Translations under genes and position numbers: made by a program
DNA from: Bog-473 sp963824195
GTDB taxonomy: Bacteria > Actinomycetota > Acidimicrobiia > Acidimicrobiales > RAAP-2
Length of the DNA: 64,000 nucleotides
Assembly: GCA_963824195.1 (NCBI GenBank)
Contig: CAWGOJ010000006.1
Span: 1 to 64,000, forward strand
Direction of reading: 5' to 3'
Notes under the pieces: generated by a model
Told to the model about the DNA's origin: nothing
What the model saw: the letters and a program-made list of their open reading frames with translations, nothing else
The model's database searches: none
Part shown: positions 60,854-64,000 of the stretch, piece by piece
Layout of the letters: every line of letters starts with the position of its first letter
How positions within the stretch are numbered: the first letter of the stretch is position 1

Positions 60854-61222
60854 ATGTCGTTCGTGGTTTGGCGGTCCCTCGGATACGTAATCCTGATTGC
60901 GTTAGCGGTGGCCCTCGCCGGATGCTCCAACCATTCACAGCCGCCGCGGGTTGTCGCTTAGGTTCCTTCGGGTCCGGTAAGCGATGCCCAGGCGTGTTCT
61001 GAGGTTCAAGCTGCCGGGACAAATACGGCGAGCAGAAGTGCCAGGCAGGCCGAGGCGGTGGGAACTTTGGTTCTCGATGCAGACAAGATCGCAGATCCCG
61101 ACCTCAAGTCCGCCGCCGAGAGACTGAGCAGCGACATCCGAGGCAACCGTACGGCCGAGGCGAAATCTGTTCTTCAAGCGCTGAGCTCCCGGTGCGATTC
61201 ACTAGGACTGATCCCCCGGTAA
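60854..61222 (+). pseudogene. Small lipoprotein gene with an in-frame amber stop at codon 36
   Basis: ATG at 60854 opens SFVVWRSLGYVILIALAVALAGCSNHSQPP, a lipoprotein signal with lipobox LAGC. TAG at 60959-60961 is in frame, and the same frame then continues VPSGPVSDAQACSEVQAAGT…AEAVGTLVLDADKIADPDLKSAAERLSSDIRGNRTAEAKSVLQALSSRCDSLGLIPR to a TAA at 61220-61222. The downstream part is a plausible helical, Cys-containing domain. Either a point mutation or a sequencing error created the stop. It ends 20 bp before repeat 14. Confidence 0.65.
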
Positions 61223-61242
61223 TCAGGTAGGTCCGTTGCGGC

Positions 61243-61268
61243 GACACTCCCGGTGAACTGGGGCAGCC
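61243..61268. repeat. Cassette-array repeat 14
   Basis: Core CCGGTG (61250-61255, one change) then AACTGGGGC. Confidence 0.65.
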
Positions 61269-61279
61269 GGCTCTAGGTC

Positions 61280-61603
61280 GTGAATACACTTCTGAGCGTG
61301 AAGATCCCTATCGCATGCTCCCTCGATGCCGGGGACGCCAAGGCCCAACTCAAAGAGTGGCAGCAACTTCTTGGCCGAGTCGATCACCGAGATCGAGTCT
61401 CATCAACCAGACTCGAGCTGAGCCCCCTAGAAGGGTCCGACATCGCTGAGCTTGTCCAACTTGCCCGACGTGAGGTCGCATGCTGTCCATTCTTCACCTT
61501 CACGATCGAAATCGGACATGAGCGGCTCATTCTCGCCGTCGAAGTTCCAGACGAAGCCGTCGAGGTGCTCGACGAATTGATAGCTGACGCTCGGCCGACC
61601 TGA
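61280..61603 (+). CDS. Hypothetical protein with REVACCPFF motif
   Basis: The 107-residue protein has LKEWQQLLGRVDHRDRVSSTRLELSPLEGSDIAELVQLARREVACCPFFTFTIEIGHERLILAVEVPDEAVEVLDELI. I recall this ARREVxCCxFFxFxIE pattern from small uncharacterised actinobacterial proteins; the vicinal cysteines could bind a metal. A later start at MKIPIACSLDAG (GTG, about 61298) is possible. It stops 8 bp before repeat 15. Confidence 0.68.
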   Translation: MNTLLSVKIPIACSLDAGDAKAQLKEWQQLLGRVDHRDRVSSTRLELSPLEGSDIAELVQLARREVACCPFFTFTIEIGHERLILAVEVPDEAVEVLDELIADARPT

Positions 61604-61611
61604 GATTGAGC

Positions 61612-61638
61612 GCCCACCGTCCTGATGCGTTCTGGGAC
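61612..61638. repeat. Cassette-array repeat 15 (core degenerate)
   Basis: GCCCACCGTCC then GATGCGTTCTGGGAC; arms GCCCA and TGGGAC are kept but the CCGGCG core is lost. It is the last copy of the array. Confidence 0.55.
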
Positions 61639-61713
61639 AGTCGCAGCCTTGATGCTGGTAGTTCCACGATCCCCATGCCAGGCCACGGCGCTGCATGGTT
61701 CCCACCTTCCCGG

Positions 61714-62076
61714 TCAGTAGCTGAAGGTGGTGGCGCCGTCGCCGATCCACTCCCACAACTGGATCGTTCCACTGAGTTCGGCGTTGCCAATGAGCTGGGC
61801 CTGGTCCAGTTCCTTTGCCTTGAAGCAGATGGGACAAACCATCAGGGTGCCCCCGGCTTTCATGTAGCGGATGAGCAGATCGGCGAGCGGCGGACAGCCG
61901 TCCCATGCGATACCGGTCGCCACACCCTCAAGGGCGAGACGCACTGCCTCCTTTGTGAGGAACATCGTTGTGGGGCGGCCCTGCTCGGCCGCTCCGACGG
62001 CCACGAGAAAGGCGACGGTGACTTTCTCGGGATCTTCGAGTCCCGTGGTCAGGCTGATGGCGGCTTTGCTAGGCAT
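61714..62076 (-). CDS. DsrE/DsrF-like family protein
   Basis: The 120-residue protein reads AAISLTTGLEDPEKVTVAFLVAVGAAEQGRPTTMFLTKEAVRLALEGVATGIAWDGCPPLADLLIRYMKAGGTLMVCPICFKAKELD. This is the DsrE fold with Cys in GCPPL and CPICF, used in sulfur-trafficking relatives for persulfide transfer. It is divergent from the HxlR regulator at 62169, which probably controls it. It carries no array repeat. Confidence 0.87.
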   Translation of the reverse strand: MPSKAAISLTTGLEDPEKVTVAFLVAVGAAEQGRPTTMFLTKEAVRLALEGVATGIAWDGCPPLADLLIRYMKAGGTLMVCPICFKAKELDQAQLIGNAELSGTIQLWEWIGDGATTFSY

Positions 62077-62168
62077 GTTTGATCGTGGCTCCCTTCGAGA
62101 TGGCGATTGTGGTCATCATCCGAGGTCGGGGGCGGAACGACTAGTACAAAAACTGAAGCGAGGCGAAT

Positions 62169-62861
62169 ATGCTCGGGGGTGTGACCGGCTACGGCCAGTT
62201 CTGCCCGGTATCTAAGGCCTCAGAGGTCATTTGCCAGCGCTGGACGCCGCTCATCTTGCGGGAACTGCTCGTCGGCAGCACCCGCTTTAATGAGATCCGC
62301 CGGGGCGTGCCGACCTGCTCGCCGACCCTCCTCTCCAAGCGCCTCAAGGAGCTCGAAGGCTCAGGCGTGATTCGGCGTGTGTCCACCGACGCCGGAACGT
62401 CATACAACTTGACCGAGGCCGGACGGGAGCTCTTTCCGCTCATCCAAGCACTCGGAGAGTGGGGTCAGCGCTGGGTACGCAGCGACTACGGCCCCGACGA
62501 CCTCGACCCCGGCCTGTTGCTTTGGGACGTGCGACGGTACTTGGCCCCACGAGGGCTCGGGCCCGATCGGGTGGTAGTCGAGCTGACCTTCCCGTCGATG
62601 CCTGCCAAGCATCGCTACTACTGGGTCGTCATCGACGGCCAGGATGTGGACTTGTGTCTCACCGACCCGGGATTCGAAGTTGACGTAACGATCGACGCCG
62701 ACCTGCGCACGCTGACCGAGGTGTGGATGGGTGATGCCCGCTTCGTCGACGCTCTTGCCGACGGACGCATCACGATGCACGGACCAAAGGAGATCACTCG
62801 GCGAATACCAGACTGGTTCGGCCAGCATCCGATCCTCGCGAGTGTGACCCGTTCCGGCTGA
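62169..62861 (+). CDS. HxlR-family regulator with C-terminal SCP2-like domain
   Basis: Residues 5-105 are an HxlR winged helix: GQFCPVSKASEVICQRWTPLILRELLVGSTRFNEIRRGVPTCSPTLLSKRLKELEGSGVIRRVSTDAGTSYNLTEAGRELFPLIQALGEWGQRWV, with the sensing Cys of HxlR proteins near residue 11. Residues 120-230 look like an SCP2 sterol-carrier domain (RVVVELTFPSMPAKHRYYWVVIDGQDVDLCLTDPGFEVDVTIDADLRTLTEVWMGDARFVDALADGRI). Such fusions occur in actinobacteria. It is divergent from the DsrE gene, 92 bp apart. A GTG at 62181 is an alternative start. Confidence 0.87.
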   Translation: MLGGVTGYGQFCPVSKASEVICQRWTPLILRELLVGSTRFNEIRRGVPTCSPTLLSKRLKELEGSGVIRRVSTDAGTSYNLTEAGRELFPLIQALGEWGQRWVRSDYGPDDLDPGLLLWDVRRYLAPRGLGPDRVVVELTFPSMPAKHRYYWVVIDGQDVDLCLTDPGFEVDVTIDADLRTLTEVWMGDARFVDALADGRITMHGPKEITRRIPDWFGQHPILASVTRSG

Positions 62862-63277
62862 CCCTCGTGTGGTTTATCGGATGCCGCAAATCGAGTCCTC
62901 CGAACGAGCGGTAGCCGATTCCAAGCGGTCCGTCCGGCAATCATCTGCCTAGCCCATATGTGCCGGACTGGGCGCATGCAACTTTCGCGAGCAGAGGCAT
63001 CCGATGCCCGGCGCTCTTGGGGGGTCGTCGACACATTTCTGCCAAATGCATAGTGCGAGGGTCTTCAATCCGGAGCATAAATGCTGAACCCCTGATTTGA
63101 GTAAATAGAATTTCTGGTTTTGGAGCACTTTGGCGCGGAAATGGCGCTGAACGCCGGAGAACTGCGGTATTTCGTGGTCTTCAACGGTCAGCCGACAAGT
63201 CCACAATGTGGTCGTTTACCAGGACATTCTCCGAGATTCTTCGACGGACAAGGGTGGGCGAAATTGGCCCAGGCTCT
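62862..63277. other. AT-richer non-coding right end of the element
   Basis: No convincing gene is seen in this 416-bp stretch. It holds the second copy of the 16-bp candidate arm site and lies directly before attR. Confidence 0.5.
63132..63147. repeat. Candidate right arm-type integrase site
   Basis: GGCGCGGAAATGGCGC matches 45615-45630 exactly and in the same orientation, about 130 bp inside attR. Confidence 0.5.
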
Positions 63278-63320
63278 GTTCGGGACGCAGAGGTCCCCGG
63301 TTCAAATCCGGGCAGCCCGA
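63278..63320 (+). repeat. attR: 43-bp duplicate of the tRNA-Pro 3' end
   Basis: This is identical to 45511-45553. It lacks the tRNA 5' half and is followed by chromosomal DNA (CTCC), without CCA. Confidence 0.92.
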
Positions 63321-63555
63321 CTCCGAATGTCCTGATCAAACGGATCGACGTGCGCGGGCGACCCATCCCCGGTGGGGACCGACCTCACGAACGGTCTTCC
63401 GCTCACATTCCCCATGCGCGGCCGGCTGGTCTCCAGCACGGATCAGATCCAAGAGGCCCGCGTCGGCGGGGCGACGACATTGCTGCCCTCCGGCGTGCAA
63501 GCGTGGGGACAGCCCTGGCACGGGACCAGTCGGCTTGGGGAGGAGAGGACACACC

Positions 63556-64000
63556 ATGGGCCACCCTTTGGGCAGGCATCTGTACAGATTGGGGGTGGCC
63601 GCGCTCGTGATCGCACCTGCCATCAGCATGAGCGTGGCCGACGGGACCGCTGGTGCGGCCACATCGGGCTCACCCATCACCATCGCCATGATCACCTCGC
63701 TGACGGGCCCGGGAGCGTCGGAGTTCAGCGACGCCCCCGTCGGTTTCGACGCCCGCATCGCGATGCAGAACGCGGAGGGAGGGGTCGACGGCCACAAGAT
63801 CACGGGGATCGTCCTCGACGACCAGACCAGTCCCTCGGGAGTGGCGACCGCAGTGCAGGACGCCCTCTCCAAGGGAGCACTCGGGCTCGTGTCGACGAGC
63901 CCCCTGTTCTTCTTGGCGGCCAAGTACCCCAACCAGCAAGGCATACCCGTCACGGGTGGGTTCTTCGACGGACCGGAATGGGGCCAGCAGCCCTACACGA
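63556..64000 (+). CDS. Branched-chain-amino-acid-type ABC transporter substrate-binding protein (3' truncated by the window)
   Basis: An ATG preceded by AGGAGAGGA opens a signal peptide (LYRLGVAALVIAPAISMSVADGTAGAA) and a periplasmic-binding fold of the Leu/Ile/Val type: ITIAMITSLTGPGASEFSDAPVGFDARIAMQNAEGGVDGHKITGIVLDDQTSPSGVATAVQDALSKGALGLVSTSPLFFLAAKYPNQQGIPVTGGFFDGP. About 148 residues are in the window and the frame is open at its end. It is the first chromosomal gene right of attR. Its substrate cannot be fixed from this part. Confidence 0.85.
   Translation, partial: MGHPLGRHLYRLGVAALVIAPAISMSVADGTAGAATSGSPITIAMITSLTGPGASEFSDAPVGFDARIAMQNAEGGVDGHKITGIVLDDQTSPSGVATAVQDALSKGALGLVSTSPLFFLAAKYPNQQGIPVTGGFFDGPEWGQQPYT

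Larger units (their letters stand above)
45511..63320. mobile_element. 17.8-kb integrative element in tRNA-Pro, bounded by 43-bp direct repeats
   Basis: An exact 43-bp repeat of the tRNA-Pro 3' end occurs at both borders. Directly inside the left copy lie integrase, excisionase and replication initiator genes in overlapping order, as in pSAM2-type actinomycete integrative elements. The cargo includes toxin-antitoxin-like genes, an IS110 transposase and a cassette-like array of small genes with hairpin repeats. I see no FtsK-like transfer ATPase, so self-transfer is doubtful. Confidence 0.9.

Noticed and set aside
52846..61638. Canonical integron attC sites
   Set aside because: I looked for RYYYAAC and GTTRRRY boxes on both strands of the repeats. 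Only partial resemblances occur (for example GTTCTGGGAC), the copies are about 25-30 bp instead of at least 55 bp, and no integron-type IntI is in the window.
52846..61638. CRISPR array
   Set aside because: The repeats are divergent, their spacing is 74 to 1,474 bp and the spacers are genes. No cas gene is present.
45511..63320. Prophage
   Set aside because: No capsid, terminase, portal or tail gene is recognisable; the rep-xis-int order fits an integrative element better.
45511..63320. Self-transmissible conjugative element
   Set aside because: I find no FtsK/TraB-like translocase and no type IV secretion gene. The Rep protein could support mobilisation only.

Overview
The window is high-GC actinobacterial DNA, most likely from an uncultured member of the class Acidimicrobiia. 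I infer this from the gene content: a WhiB regulator beside paired Get3-like ATPases, a GlnR-type regulator behind a GlnA2-like synthetase, a SARP regulator, paired CeoB/CeoC-like TrkA proteins, a K+-independent proton pyrophosphatase, and a secreted protein with WLVASDGGIFNYGDA repeats. Many genes appear leaderless, with a TANNNT box 6-9 nt before an ATG or GTG start.

Bases 1-45,480 and 63,321-64,000 look like ordinary chromosome. In order this holds: a methylmalonyl-CoA decarboxylase-like gene with a CGNR regulator; two divergent drug exporters with a TetR gene and a candidate operator between them; a secreted GH43-like protein; tRNA-Thr; a cluster with three cyclic-nucleotide-binding domains (two stand-alone, one fused to an ABC ATPase) around a SARP-ATPase-TPR regulator; the run tmk-holB after topA; hppA; an APC transporter fused to an OB-fold, divergent from two TrkA genes; a HAD hydrolase; a principal-type sigma factor; nadE; glnA and a glnR-like gene; RidA; a broken 2Fe-2S/molybdenum-hydroxylase fusion; erpA; mrp; an MBL hydrolase and a NUDIX hydrolase; a DUF929 protein; whiB with bagA and bagB; a response regulator; a CBS-domain protein; and tRNA-Pro.

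Bases 45,511-63,320 form a 17.8 kb integrative element inserted in the 3' end of tRNA-Pro(CGG). A 43-bp direct repeat of the tRNA 3' end marks both borders. The left arm carries integrase, excisionase and a replication initiator in the compact order typical of actinomycete integrative elements, followed by toxin-antitoxin-like genes and an IS110-family transposase. The right arm (about 52-62 kb) is the most unusual part. It is an array of small, unrelated single genes (secreted proteins, alpha/beta-hydrolase-cyclase, SnoaL, GNAT, two methyltransferases, VOC, cold-shock-like, lipoproteins), and nearly every intergenic gap holds one copy of a short hairpin repeat built around CCGGCG. The layout resembles an integron gene-cassette array, but the repeat is not a canonical attC and no integron integrase is visible.

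Several otherwise healthy genes, including the essential holB, are split by single frameshifts, often at C/G runs. This looks more like indel errors in the assembly than biology, so split genes are described as single loci below.
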